Shown here piece by piece: positions 10,171-18,976 of a stretch of 48,520 bases of DNA (its first letter is position 1; every line of letters begins with the position of its first letter). The DNA is from an uncultured Pyrinomonadaceae bacterium. Its GTDB lineage: Bacteria > Acidobacteriota > Blastocatellia > Pyrinomonadales > Pyrinomonadaceae. Made by a program: the position numbers and the translations under genes. Where the stretch lies: the NCBI GenBank assembly GCA_902805935.1, contig CADCUR010000105.1:1-48520 (forward strand). Reading direction: 5' to 3'. The notes under the pieces were generated by a model, which saw only the letters and a program-made list of their open reading frames with translations, made no database searches and had not been told where the DNA came from.

Positions 10171-10569
10171 ATGATAAATTTAGAAATAGTTACTCCAGAG
10201 AAAAAAGTTTTAAGCGAAGCGGTTGACCAAGTGACGATTCCGACGGCGAACGGCGAAGTCGGAATTTTGCAAAACCACGCGCCGCTGATTTCGTCTTTGC
10301 GGTCAGGACTTTTGTCATACACGCGCGGCGGCGCAACCGAGCGAATGGTCATCGCGGGCGGCTTTGTCGAAGTCAGTCAAAATAACGTTTCTATTTTGGC
10401 AGATGTTGCGGAAACGGCAGGCGAAATTAACGTCGAAAATGCCAGGACGGAATTGGCTGCCGCCGAAAGGGAACTGAGCGCCTGGAAAGGTTCGATAGAC
10501 GAAGCCGAAGCGGAACGCGAGCGGCTTGAAACCGCGCAGGCGCGGCTTCAATTATCTTCGGGCAGGTAA
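10171..10569 (+). CDS. atpC: F1F0 ATP synthase subunit epsilon
   Basis: This 132-residue protein has the N-terminal beta-sandwich signature of epsilon subunits (LEIVTPEKKV, VTIPTANGEVGILQNHAPL, GGFVEV) in residues 1-85. A C-terminal helical hairpin rich in Glu, Arg and Ala follows and can inhibit hydrolysis. It couples F1 to the c-ring as part of the central stalk. The ATG at 10171 is chosen because the upstream open frame reads through the word-repeat element at 10070-10169. Co-transcription with atpD is likely. The dependence of its ribosome binding site on a repeat word is unusual. Confidence 0.95.
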   Translation: MINLEIVTPEKKVLSEAVDQVTIPTANGEVGILQNHAPLISSLRSGLLSYTRGGATERMVIAGGFVEVSQNNVSILADVAETAGEINVENARTELAAAERELSAWKGSIDEAEAERERLETAQARLQLSSGR

Positions 10570-10579
10570 CCCGAAAGTC

Positions 10580-10620
10580 AAAAGTCCCAAGTCAAACAAT
10601 TTTTGACTTGGGACTTTTTT
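10580..10620. terminator. bidirectional terminator between atpC and the SemiSWEET-like gene
   Basis: A perfect 17-bp stem (10580-10596 with 10602-10618), a 5-nt loop and terminal T-run on the plus strand (and A-run at the other end) lie between convergent genes. Confidence 0.85.
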
Positions 10621-10644
10621 GCGATGTATTTTGCTTATATTTCT

Positions 10645-10926
10645 TTAGCTCGTGGATTCTGCCGTTGACGATTCGTGTTTTTTTAAATAAAGACTGATAA
10701 AAAAACCGACGAGACCGTTTAAGACCATCACCACATTGGTAAAAATAAAAACCGGATTCCACACTAGCCAACTGTAAACGGCAAAACCGAGCGAAGCCGC
10801 CATCTGACCGATAAAAAGCCAAATCGAAACGCCTTCGCTCGTCCCTGACTGCCATTGTTTATAAATCTGCCGACTGACGGTTAAAAACAAAATAGCCGAA
10901 CTAACCCAACCGATTACCTCTGTCAT
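10645..10926 (-). CDS. SemiSWEET/PQ-loop-like small membrane protein
   Basis: This 93-residue protein has three predicted membrane helices (about 4-20, 35-53, 57-80) and the layout of the bacterial SemiSWEET/MtN3-like family: a first helix with FLTVSRQIYKQW, then GVSIWLF at the start of the second. SemiSWEETs dimerise to move small sugars across the inner membrane. The family PQ pair appears here as RQ, so sugar transport is not certain and it may belong to a related PQ-loop subgroup. Downstream (on the minus strand) of glf; a 20-bp hairpin at 10953-11010 separates them. Confidence 0.65.
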   Translation of the reverse strand: MTEVIGWVSSAILFLTVSRQIYKQWQSGTSEGVSIWLFIGQMAASLGFAVYSWLVWNPVFIFTNVVMVLNGLVGFFISLYLKKHESSTAESTS

Positions 10927-10952
10927 AAACTTTAAAGATTTAACCCAAATAT

Positions 10953-11010
10953 AAAATTTCAGATTACGAGCGGCAAAGCCGAAACTTTATCGCTCATAAC
11001 CTGAAATTTT
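10953..11010 (-). terminator. long hairpin between glf and the SemiSWEET-like gene
   Basis: Arms at 10953-10972 and 10991-11010 pair over 20 bases with two mismatches. It follows the glf stop codon on the minus strand and ends in A/T-rich sequence, so it probably ends the glf transcript. Confidence 0.6.
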
Positions 11011-11040
11011 GAAACGTATTTGATTACCGCGTTCTCTTCG

Positions 11041-12237
11041 TTAGTTTATCGAAGAAGTAGCCGTTGCGCCTGCGCCGTTTGCCGACGCTCGTGTCGCTAC
11101 GAAAACTTTGCTGTCAGAAGCAGTTTTAACCGCAGCTTCCTTGCGTTTCATTCCGGCGATTTTGCCGTAGGTCATCAAAGCCTGCGCGACGATTTGGTCC
11201 ATATTGTAATACTTGTAGGTCGCCAACCGTCCGACGAAATGCACGTCGGGTCGCGCATCCGCCAAAGTTTTATACTTGGCGTAGAGGTCGGCGTTTTCCT
11301 TGCGCGGAATCGGATAATATGGGTCGCCGCTCGCTTGCGGATATTCGTAAACGATGCTCGTCTTTTTGTGTTCCTGCCCGGTCAGGTATTTGAATTCCGT
11401 AATGCGCGTGAACGGCTGCTCGTTCGGATAATTGACGACCGGCGCCGCTTGAAATTGCTCGGCGTCGTGCGTTTCGTGTTTGAATTCGAGCGAGCGGTAA
11501 GGAAGTTTGCCGTAGCGATAATCGAAAAACGCATCAATCGGTCCAGTGTAAATCATCTCTTTAAAGGAAAACTGGTTGATGATTTCCCGGTAATCGCAAT
11601 TGAGCATAATTTTGATGTTCGGGCTATCGAGCATTTTCTCGAACATTCTGGTAAAGCCGTATTTCGGCATCGCCTGATACGAATCGGTGAAATAACGATC
11701 GTCGCGGTTGGTGCGCGTCGGAACTCTCGCCGTGACTGACGCATCGAGTTCCGAAGGATCTAAGCCCCATTGTTTGCGCGTGTAGTTTTTGAAAAACTTT
11801 TCGTAAAGCTCGCGTCCGACCTTCGAGACGACAACGTCCTCGGACGTGCGGATATGTTCGGGCTTTTCCGCGAGTTTGGCGAAAAAGTCTTCGACTTCAA
11901 ACGACGTTAAATTCAGACCGTAAAGTTTGTTGATGGTGTCGAGATTAATCGGCATCGGCACGAGCATTCCGTCAACGTGCGCCAGAACGCGGTGCTGGTA
12001 GGAACGCCATTCGGTAAAATCAGATAAATAATCAAAAACGTCTTTTGAATTGGTGTGAAAAATATGCGGTCCGTATTTATGAATCAAAATACCTTCGTCG
12101 TTATAAAAGTCGTAAGCATTCCCGGCAATGTGTGGTCGGCGGTCGCAAATCAAAACTTTTTTGCCCGAACCGTTAGCGAGTCTTTCAGCCAGAACGCTGC
12201 CGGCAAAGCCCGCGCCCACAATTAAATAGTCAAACAT
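11041..12237 (-). CDS. glf: UDP-galactopyranose mutase
   Basis: This 398-residue flavoprotein starts with an FAD-binding Rossmann motif (YLIVGAGFAGSVLAERLA) and continues with the family hallmarks IAGNAYDFYNDEGILIHKYGPHIFHT (split here by its residue order, start near residue 38) and YTRKQWG. It interconverts UDP-galactopyranose and UDP-galactofuranose, the donor for galactofuranose in surface polysaccharides. The C-terminal 25 residues are an Ala/Thr/Ser-rich tail beyond the usual domain. A strong ribosome binding site (aggggga on the minus strand at 12246-12252) supports the start. The upstream neighbour on the same strand is a glycosyltransferase, consistent with a glycan assembly unit. 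Confidence 0.95.
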   Translation of the reverse strand: MFDYLIVGAGFAGSVLAERLANGSGKKVLICDRRPHIAGNAYDFYNDEGILIHKYGPHIFHTNSKDVFDYLSDFTEWRSYQHRVLAHVDGMLVPMPINLDTINKLYGLNLTSFEVEDFFAKLAEKPEHIRTSEDVVVSKVGRELYEKFFKNYTRKQWGLDPSELDASVTARVPTRTNRDDRYFTDSYQAMPKYGFTRMFEKMLDSPNIKIMLNCDYREIINQFSFKEMIYTGPIDAFFDYRYGKLPYRSLEFKHETHDAEQFQAAPVVNYPNEQPFTRITEFKYLTGQEHKKTSIVYEYPQASGDPYYPIPRKENADLYAKYKTLADARPDVHFVGRLATYKYYNMDQIVAQALMTYGKIAGMKRKEAAVKTASDSKVFVATRASANGAGATATSSIN

Positions 12238-12300
12238 TTCAATATTCCCCCTTATTTCTTTGTATATCTGTATTAAAAAAATACAAAAGTTTTAGTTTAA

Positions 12301-13461
12301 TCATACATTAGCAAGTTTTATACCCTGCGGCGAAATCGCCTCATCTATTAAATTCGCTATCTGCGCCCAGGTTTTATCCCACGAAATCTGCGCCAAAAAC
12401 TCGTCCGCGCGTTTTAATCTTTCCTGAGAATTTTCTTGTAAAGCCTTTTCGCAAGCCGCAACAAATTCTTCAGCCGTTTCAGCGATATGAACCAGACCGA
12501 GTTCGCCATATGGTCGGACGACATCACGAATCGGCGTGGAGACGACCGGCTTCCCGGCGGCGAGATATTCGGGCGTTTTCGTCGGACTGATGTATTTGGT
12601 TGATTCGTTCAGCGCGAACGGCATCAGTGCGACATCCCAGCCCGACAAATATGCAGGCAGTTCCTGATAATCCTTTCCGCCGAGATAATGAATATTCGCC
12701 AGGCGCGGCAAATCTTCATCGCTGATTTTCACCACCGGACCGATCATCACGAATTGCCAGTCGGATCGCATCTTTGCCGCTTCGCCTAATAATTTGACAT
12801 CTATTCTTTCGTCAATCACGCCGCAATAGCCGAGACGCGGACGGGCGATTGGTTTTTGGTCGGCAGGTTCTTCTTCGATATCCCTCGCCGTATTAAAATG
12901 CGCGGCGTCAATGCTCGACGGAAACGCGAAAACACGCGCGTGCTTGTCTTTTTTCGCCTCATAAAGACTCTGTCCGCCGGTGAAAACAAGGTCGGCTTTC
13001 TCAATCAAGCGCTTTTCGTTTTCGATCAATTCGGGCGGCGCAAATTTGAACGCCGAAAGCTCGTCCATACAATCGAAAACGGTCACGAGTGGCTGCAAGT
13101 TCGCGGCGTAATCCATCGCCATCGGCGTATAAAACCACAACACGAAATTTTTGATGTTTTCCGAATCGAATACGCCGTCGAGCATCTCGCGCTGGATGGC
13201 GGCGACGTTTCTATTTTCGCGGTCGGCGTGCGAAATGTGCGGCACGAGAACGAACAAATTATCCTCGCGCGGACTGATGTCGAGACGAGTTTCGCCGTCA
13301 ACGAAAATCGGTTCTTCGTAGAAGAAAACGCGGCGACGACGGGCGAAACGACTTAAAAGATGCTGCGGTCGCTGATAAACGAAATCCCAGCGCAGGTGCG
13401 AAAGGCACACCAAGTCGTAACCGCCTGTCTGCGACAAGTTATCTTCTGTGATCTTTTTCAT
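12301..13461 (-). CDS. glycosyltransferase family 1-like protein
   Basis: This 386-residue protein opens with DLVCLSHLRWDFVYQRPQHLLSRFA, typical (shown by its HLRWDFVYQRPQ core) of a GT-B-fold glycosyltransferase group often found beside glf. The C-terminal half has a Rossmann-like domain with LGYCGVIDERID, then the donor-site segment SPTKTPEYLAAGKPVVST at about residues 296-313. It is expected to transfer a sugar from a nucleotide donor at the cytoplasmic face. The ATG at 13461 is preferred over an upstream extension without family similarity. It lies 63 bases upstream of glf on the same strand, suggesting an operon. Confidence 0.85.
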   Translation of the reverse strand: MKKITEDNLSQTGGYDLVCLSHLRWDFVYQRPQHLLSRFARRRRVFFYEEPIFVDGETRLDISPREDNLFVLVPHISHADRENRNVAAIQREMLDGVFDSENIKNFVLWFYTPMAMDYAANLQPLVTVFDCMDELSAFKFAPPELIENEKRLIEKADLVFTGGQSLYEAKKDKHARVFAFPSSIDAAHFNTARDIEEEPADQKPIARPRLGYCGVIDERIDVKLLGEAAKMRSDWQFVMIGPVVKISDEDLPRLANIHYLGGKDYQELPAYLSGWDVALMPFALNESTKYISPTKTPEYLAAGKPVVSTPIRDVVRPYGELGLVHIAETAEEFVAACEKALQENSQERLKRADEFLAQISWDKTWAQIANLIDEAISPQGIKLANV

Positions 13462-13474
13462 AATCAATGATTCT

Positions 13475-13480
13475 ATTATA
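13475..13480 (-). promoter_or_regulatory. candidate -10 box for the glycosyltransferase gene
   Basis: On the minus strand TATAAT lies here, preceded directly by TG, but with only a poor -35. If used, the transcript would begin about 7 bases before the ATG at 13461, an almost leaderless mRNA. Confidence 0.35.
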
Positions 13481-13489
13481 CATAACTTC

Positions 13490-13932
13490 GTTAAATTAGA
13501 ATGTATTAAAGAATACAATACAAAAAAGACTCGGTATCGTTCCGATAAAACTGGCTTGACGGTTAAAAAGTTTAATTCGGTTCGAAGCGTTCGACACAAT
13601 CCTTCGGCTGATTCGCGGCAGGCAGCCGGCAAACAATTCGGCGCACATTTTCGCGCGGCTGAATAAAATATAATCTGTGTTTGTTAATATACATAACCGA
13701 TTAACAAAATTTGATACATTACAAGTGTCGTCAGAAAATTTACAGTAACGAGTCGAACGTATTTGCATTGTTGATTGGCGGCTATCGCTTCATTCGCACT
13801 TTCCCCGAAAAGCGTGAATGAAGCGGTCGGGATATAAAATGGTAACTTTTGTAAGTTTAAGAATCGGCTAAAATTAATTTGAGTGTAGCCGATTCTGCGC
13901 GTTGGAAGTCCAGTTGCGGAAGGCAGAAACAT
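13490..13932. other. intergenic region between divergent glycosyltransferase and GH1-RmlD genes
   Basis: No convincing gene is seen here. It holds three inverted repeats: 13681-13688 with 13700-13707 (8 bp, ttgttaat/attaacaa, operator-like), 13786-13795 with 13816-13825 (10 bp) and 13860-13870 with 13886-13896 (11 bp, in the likely leader of the plus-strand gene). A TATAAT is present at 13669-13674 without a matching -35. Confidence 0.5.
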
Positions 13933-16149
13933 ATGGAGTCATCAAACGAAATAAAAAAGGGCGTCGAAATTTGGGGCGGCGTTGAATGCACCGTCAACCG
14001 GGTCGGCGACGTTTTTTTCGACCAGATTAAGAAAAGCGGGCATCACAGTCGCATCGAAGACCTCGATTTGTTCGCCGAACTGGGGATTACCAGCATCCGC
14101 TATCCGGTGTTGTGGGAGCGCGTCGCGCCCGACGGACTGGAAAACCCCGATTGGCGTTGGAGCGACAGATTTCTGGGGCGCTTGCGCGAACTCGACATAC
14201 GCCCGATTGCCGGGCTGCTGCACCACGGCAGCGGTCCTCTCGAAACAAGCCTCGTTGACCCAGACTTTCCCGAAAAACTTGCCGAGTTCGCTCGGATGGT
14301 CGCCGAACGGTATCCGTGGATCGAGGCTTATACGCCGGTCAATGAGCCGCTGACGACGGCGCGTTTCAGCGGTTTATACGGTTTTTGGTATCCGCACGCG
14401 AAAGACAATCAGACTTTCGCCCGCGCGATGCTCAATCAATGTCGCGCCACCGTTTTGGCAATGCGGGCGATTCGCCGAATCAATCCGCAGGCGAAACTCA
14501 TCCAGACCGAAGATTTGGGCAAAACTTACAGCACGCCGAAGCTCAAATACCAGGCGAAATTCGAGAACGAACGCCGCTGGCTGACCTTTGACCTGCTTTG
14601 CGGACGAGTCGGCAGTAAACATCCGATGCGGAAATTTCTGCAGCGCTGCGCCGGAATCGAGGATTCGGAATTAGATTGGTTTCTCGAAAATTCCTGCCCG
14701 CCCGATATTATCGGGTTTAATTATTATCTGACGAGCGAGCGCTTTCTCGATGAAAACATTAAAAATTACGCCGGTTACCCAATCGGCGGAAACAAGCGAC
14801 ATCGTTATGTTGATGTCGAAGCCGTTCGCGTCGATCTCGACTCTCCGAATGGTTTGAAGGTATTGATGCGCGAGGCTTGGGAACGATACAAACTGCCGCT
14901 GGCGATTACCGAAGCGCATCTCGGCTGCACGCGCGAGGAACAACTTCGCTGGCTGCTTGAAATCTGGGAAACGGCAAACGAATTGAAAGGCGAAGGCGTG
15001 GATTTACGAGCCGTCACCGCTTGGTCTCTGCTCGGTTCTTACGATTGGAACAGTCTTTTGACCACTTTTCAAAATCATTACGAACCGGGCGTGTTCGATA
15101 TTCGCGGCGGACATCCGCGTCCGACCGCTTTAACGAAACTTTTGAAGAATATCGCGCGCGAACAAAAATTTGAACACCCGGCGATTGAAGGCTTGGGCTG
15201 GTGGAAACGTCGTTCCCGGTTTATTGTCCGACCCGATCAAGCGGCACAATCTACGACTGAAAAAGCGCCGGACAAAAGGATTTATCAAACTGCGGAAAGC
15301 TCGACCAAGCCCTTGCTGATTACCGGCGCGACCGGAACGCTCGGACGCGCCTTTGCCCGCATCTGTCACATCAGAGGTCTTTCCTGCCGTTTGCTGTCGC
15401 GCCGAGAAATGGATATTACAAACAAAGAATCTGTCGAACGCGCGATAGCGAAATACAATCCGTGGGCGATTATTAACACGGCGGGTTACGTTCGCGTAGA
15501 TCAAGCCGAGCGGGAATCTGAATTATGCTTTCGTGAGAACACGCAGGGCGCGGTAACTTTAGCGGGAATCTGCGAGCGTAACGCCGTTTCGTATCTGACG
15601 TTTTCGTCTGATTTAGTTTTCGACGGCGATAAACAAAAGCCTTATGTCGAAAGGGATTTCACCAATCCTCTGAATATCTACGGGCAGAGCAAGGCGGCAG
15701 CGGAAAAGCAGACGTTAGAAATCAATCCAAACGCCTTAATCGTTCGCACCGCCGCGTTTTTCAGCCCCTGGGACGAATTCAATTTTTTAAGCGTCGCGTT
15801 GGGGAAAATCCTCTCCGGCGATACGTTCAAGGCGGCGGACGATAATTTTATATCTCCGACATATCTGCCCGATTTGGTAAACGCCTGTTTGGATATTTTA
15901 ATTGACGGCGAGCGCGGTTTGTGGCATCTGGCGAATCAAGGTTCTCTGACCTGGGCGGATTTCGCGCGTCAGGCAGCCAGTCTTTCAGGGCTTAAGCCGT
16001 CATTTATTATCGGTTGTTCGACAGAGGAATTAAACTTGGCTGCTCCGCGACCCGTCTATAGCACGCTCGGCAGCGAGCGCGGAATTTTGCTGCCGAGTCT
16101 CGACAACGCCCTGAATAGATTTACGAGTTTATACAGAGCAAAGCTGTAG
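13933..16149 (+). CDS. fusion protein: GH1-like glycoside hydrolase domain plus RmlD-like sugar-nucleotide reductase domain
   Basis: This 738-residue protein has two parts. Residues about 10-410 form a (beta/alpha)8 GH1-like domain with the acid/base motif TPVNEPL (Glu138) and a candidate nucleophile Glu327 in ITEAHLG. Residues about 458-735 form an NAD(P)-binding RmlD-like domain with TGATGTLG at 464-471, FSSDLVFDG and the catalytic YxxxK in YGQSKAAAE, as in dTDP-4-dehydrorhamnose reductases. The pairing suggests coupled trimming or transfer and reduction in cell-envelope sugar metabolism, but the substrate is unknown. The ggaagg at 13918 supports the ATG at 13933. There is no signal peptide, so it should be cytoplasmic. 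It sits in the glf, glycosyltransferase and glgC neighbourhood. Confidence 0.88.
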   Translation: MESSNEIKKGVEIWGGVECTVNRVGDVFFDQIKKSGHHSRIEDLDLFAELGITSIRYPVLWERVAPDGLENPDWRWSDRFLGRLRELDIRPIAGLLHHGSGPLETSLVDPDFPEKLAEFARMVAERYPWIEAYTPVNEPLTTARFSGLYGFWYPHAKDNQTFARAMLNQCRATVLAMRAIRRINPQAKLIQTEDLGKTYSTPKLKYQAKFENERRWLTFDLLCGRVGSKHPMRKFLQRCAGIEDSELDWFLENSCPPDIIGFNYYLTSERFLDENIKNYAGYPIGGNKRHRYVDVEAVRVDLDSPNGLKVLMREAWERYKLPLAITEAHLGCTREEQLRWLLEIWETANELKGEGVDLRAVTAWSLLGSYDWNSLLTTFQNHYEPGVFDIRGGHPRPTALTKLLKNIAREQKFEHPAIEGLGWWKRRSRFIVRPDQAAQSTTEKAPDKRIYQTAESSTKPLLITGATGTLGRAFARICHIRGLSCRLLSRREMDITNKESVERAIAKYNPWAIINTAGYVRVDQAERESELCFRENTQGAVTLAGICERNAVSYLTFSSDLVFDGDKQKPYVERDFTNPLNIYGQSKAAAEKQTLEINPNALIVRTAAFFSPWDEFNFLSVALGKILSGDTFKAADDNFISPTYLPDLVNACLDILIDGERGLWHLANQGSLTWADFARQAASLSGLKPSFIIGCSTEELNLAAPRPVYSTLGSERGILLPSLDNALNRFTSLYRAKL

Positions 16150-16164
16150 AACGCGAAATCGTCT

Positions 16165-17460
16165 TTAGATTTCAGTTCCGTCCTGAATCGTCGCGTTTTT
16201 CGGCACGATGATAATGCCTTCGCGGATGAAATAACAGCCGCCCTTGCCGTCTCTGGTTTCGACGTTATGCTGATTAATCAGGCGGACGTTTTTGCCGATG
16301 CGGGCGTTTTTGTCAATGATGGCGCGGCGGACGACGGAGTTGGCGCCGATGCCGACGTGCGGTTTGGCGCGGTGGACATTTTGCTGGATTTCCTCGAACG
16401 ACTCGAAAAAATCCGCGCCCATAATAATCGAATTTTCGATTCGCGCACCTTCGTCAATTCTACTGCGCAAACCGATTATCGAGTTTCGGGCATAAACGCC
16501 GTTCAAAATACAGCCTTCGCTAATCATCGAGTTATCAATGTCGGAATTATGAACCTTCGACGGCGGCAAATAGCGGCTGCGCGTGTAAATCGGGTCGGCG
16601 TCATTGAAGAAATCGAATTTCGGCAGGGGCGAAGCCAAATCGAGATTTGCCTGATAAAACGCTCTGATAGTTCCGATGTCCTCCCAATAATTATTAAACA
16701 GATGCGCCTGGACGTTGAGTTTTTCAATTGCCGCCGGAATGATCTCGCCGCCGAAATCGAATCTGTTCGGGTCTTCGTTTAATAATTCAACCAGCCGCTC
16801 GTAATTAAAAATGTAAATGCCCATCGAAGCCAAAAACGGGCGGTTTTGGCTTTCGGTTTCGGTCAAACCGAACTGCGTCGTATCAACGCGCATCGCTTCG
16901 AGCTGGCTGCCCGTCGGCTTTTCCTTAAATTCGACGATGCGCCCGTCGCCGCTCGTCTTTAAAAGTCCGAAACCCTGAGCGTCCTGTGTATTGGCAGGAA
17001 TGACGGAAATTGTGACATCGGCGTTCGTGTCGAAATGGCGTTTGAGAAATTGACGATAATCCATCCGGTAAAGATGGTCGCCCGACAAAATCAGAACCGT
17101 ATTGACGCGCCAGTCTTGAATGTGCGGCAGCGTCTGGCGAACGGCGTCCGCCGTGCCTTGAAACCAATCGGGGCTGTCGCGTCGCTGTTCCGCCGCGAGA
17201 ACTTCGACGAAGCCGGTCGAGAACGAGGAAAAACGATAAGTGCGCGAAATGTGGCGATTTAATGAAGCGGAATTATACTGCGTGAGAACGAAAATCTGCG
17301 TTACGCTCGAATTGATGCAGTTGGAAATCGGCACGTCAATCAAACGGTATTTGCCGCCGAGCGGAACTGCCGGTTTCGCCCGGTCTTTCGTCAAAGGAAA
17401 CAGCCGCGAACCGGCGCCGCCGCCGAGAATTACCGCCACCACGTTTTCGTATTGCGCCAT
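16165..17460 (-). CDS. glgC: glucose-1-phosphate adenylyltransferase
   Basis: This 431-residue protein has the nucleotidyltransferase start [17 protein letters not shown], then [31 protein letters not shown] and the FKEKP substrate motif, followed by a left-handed beta-helix C-terminal domain ([27 protein letters not shown]). It makes ADP-glucose from glucose-1-phosphate and ATP, the committed step of glycogen synthesis, and is normally allosterically controlled. The length is normal. The ATG at 17460 ([10 protein letters not shown]) is better supported than the upstream extension to 17514. It is convergent with the GH1-RmlD fusion with only 15 bases between. Other glycogen genes are not in view. 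Confidence 0.96.
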   Translation of the reverse strand: MAQYENVVAVILGGGAGSRLFPLTKDRAKPAVPLGGKYRLIDVPISNCINSSVTQIFVLTQYNSASLNRHISRTYRFSSFSTGFVEVLAAEQRRDSPDWFQGTADAVRQTLPHIQDWRVNTVLILSGDHLYRMDYRQFLKRHFDTNADVTISVIPANTQDAQGFGLLKTSGDGRIVEFKEKPTGSQLEAMRVDTTQFGLTETESQNRPFLASMGIYIFNYERLVELLNEDPNRFDFGGEIIPAAIEKLNVQAHLFNNYWEDIGTIRAFYQANLDLASPLPKFDFFNDADPIYTRSRYLPPSKVHNSDIDNSMISEGCILNGVYARNSIIGLRSRIDEGARIENSIIMGADFFESFEEIQQNVHRAKPHVGIGANSVVRRAIIDKNARIGKNVRLINQHNVETRDGKGGCYFIREGIIIVPKNATIQDGTEI

Positions 17461-17689
17461 AAATTTCGATAAACAGTCAGCCTGATTTTCAGTTTCTACA
17501 ATAGCCGCAATCAATCGGTTTTATCAAGCAAAAGCCTTTCAAATCCGCCGGTTTTGACTTCTCGCGGGATGCGTGATAATTTCCATAGTTCACCGGTATG
17601 CGCAAAATTTGTGCGGCAAGCTAAGCGCCCCCGGCGGTAGTTCTTTTTTAGCCTAAAATGCTTTGGATGTCGCTTTTCTCAAGAGAAGA

Positions 17690-17862
17690 AGAGATGCGGC
17701 AAAAGGGAAAGCGAGTGAAAATCTCGCACGGTCGCGCCACAGTGAAGGCGATTTTGGATTTTAGATTTTAGATTTTAGATTGGCTGTTTATTGAAAGACC
17801 AATCCAAAATCTAAAATCTAAAATCCAAAATCGAACCAGTCTGGAAACCTGTTCTGAAGTTT
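17690..17862 (+). promoter_or_regulatory. cobalamin riboswitch 1, upstream of btuFCD
   Basis: The core reads agggaaa, then gtgaaaatctcgcacggtcg and cgccacagtgaa (17703-17746), matching the conserved cobalamin riboswitch boxes, followed at 17838-17851 by agtctggaaacctg, matching the 3' box. Between the two boxes a 35-bp word-repeat hairpin (17749-17833) takes the place of the variable peripheral arm. A terminator hairpin follows at 17941-17995, so adenosylcobalamin binding should cause premature termination of the btu transcript. Outer boundaries are approximate. Confidence 0.88.
17749..17833. repeat. word-repeat hairpin embedded in cobalamin riboswitch 1
   Basis: The 35-base arms 17749-17783 and 17799-17833 pair with a single mismatch and consist of ggatttta/gatttta words repeated three to four times. 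The 15-nt loop is 17784-17798. The element lies exactly between the two conserved riboswitch boxes. Confidence 0.9.
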
Positions 17863-17940
17863 TTTAGCCGAAACCGTCTCGCGTCAGGACGTTTGGCTTC
17901 AATGGGTGCAGTTGTTTTTTATCCTTTTTTAGTAAAAACT

Positions 17941-17995
17941 CCTGCCTCTCTTGCCTTTCGTTTTAGCGCGGAAGACGAAAGAGGCGGGTTTTTTT
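17941..17995 (+). terminator. riboswitch-associated intrinsic terminator before btuF
   Basis: The segment 17941-17948 pairs with 17981-17988 and the inner part 17956-17961 pairs with 17975-17980, followed by a run of seven T (17989-17995). This is a classic expression platform downstream of the cobalamin riboswitch. Confidence 0.75.
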
Positions 17996-17997
17996 AT

Positions 17998-18969
17998 TTG
18001 TCGAAATACAGCTTTTCTAAATTAAAATTTATTTTCTTCGCATTTTCGCGTGGTTGTAAAAGTAAGTTCGCTTTGCAAACTCCAGCGGTCGTCTGTTTGC
18101 TGGTTGGTTCGTTTGTGCTGACAAATTGCCGCCGCGAAACGGCTAATCAGTCGCCGCCCGCACCGACGCGCGAAATCGCCGACGATTTGGGTCGCCGCGT
18201 GCGTCTGCCCGAACGAGTGACGAGCGCGGTTTCGCTCGCGCCGAATTTGACGGAAATCACGTTTGCCGTCGGCGCCGGCGAACAGCTGGTCGGCGTGACG
18301 AGCTTTTGCGATTACCCGGAAGAAGCAAGACGAATCCGCCGAATCGGTGATACGCTCGCGCCGAATATCGAAAACATCATCGCGCTGAAGCCGCAAATCG
18401 TTTTGGTTTCGACCGCTTCGCAGATGGAAAATTTCACGAAAACGCTCGACGCGCAAGGCATCGCGTATTTCGTCACTAATCCGAACAGTCTCGACGACAT
18501 TTACAAAACCATTTATCAAATCGGCGAGATTTTCCGCCGCGAAGAAAAGGCGTATCAAGTTGTGGATGAATTAAAAAGGCGCGTCGCCGAAATCGAAGCG
18601 CGCACCGCTGACGCGTCGGACGTAAAAGTTTTCGTGCAGATTGATAAAAATTCGCTCTACACCGTCGGCAGAGATTCTTTTATCACCGATTTAATCCGTC
18701 GCGCGGGCGGCGAATCGCTGACCGAAGACATTGCGACGGCGTATCCGAAAATCAGCAAGGAAACGGCTCTGGCGCTGAATCCCGAACGAATAATTTTGTC
18801 GGAAAGCGATAACAACCGGGAGCCGAACGAAGTTTTCGCCAATTCACCGGCGGTCAAAAACGGCAAGATTTTTTCGGTCGAAGCCGATTTGCTGTCGCGT
18901 CCGGGTCCGCGCGTCGTTGACGGTTTGGAGCGATTAGCGCGCGCGCTGCATCCCGAAAGTTTCGAGTGA
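17998..18969 (+). CDS. btuF: cobalamin ABC transporter substrate-binding lipoprotein
   Basis: The mature part is a helical-backbone (BtuF/FecB-type) periplasmic binding protein: RVTSAVSLAPNLTEITFAVGAGEQLVGVTSFCDYP (quoted by its core SLAPNLTEITFAVG), then ALKPQIVLV and a C-terminal lobe. A hydrophobic segment ends in a lipobox LTNC, so it should be an outer-leaflet-anchored periplasmic lipoprotein. The frame is open back to 17893, but those codons overlap the riboswitch tail and the terminator. The first in-frame start after the T-run is TTG at 17998, with no obvious ribosome binding site; a further TTG at 18073 is possible. The start is therefore uncertain. btuC follows after seven bases. 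Confidence 0.85.
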   Translation: MSKYSFSKLKFIFFAFSRGCKSKFALQTPAVVCLLVGSFVLTNCRRETANQSPPAPTREIADDLGRRVRLPERVTSAVSLAPNLTEITFAVGAGEQLVGVTSFCDYPEEARRIRRIGDTLAPNIENIIALKPQIVLVSTASQMENFTKTLDAQGIAYFVTNPNSLDDIYKTIYQIGEIFRREEKAYQVVDELKRRVAEIEARTADASDVKVFVQIDKNSLYTVGRDSFITDLIRRAGGESLTEDIATAYPKISKETALALNPERIILSESDNNREPNEVFANSPAVKNGKIFSVEADLLSRPGPRVVDGLERLARALHPESFE

Positions 18970-18976
18970 AAGTGCG

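Noticed and set aside
17902-17997. ATG at 17902 as the start of btuF
   Set aside because: Those codons lie at the tail of the riboswitch and inside the terminator hairpin, and the encoded residues do not resemble a signal peptide. It is retained only as an alternative.
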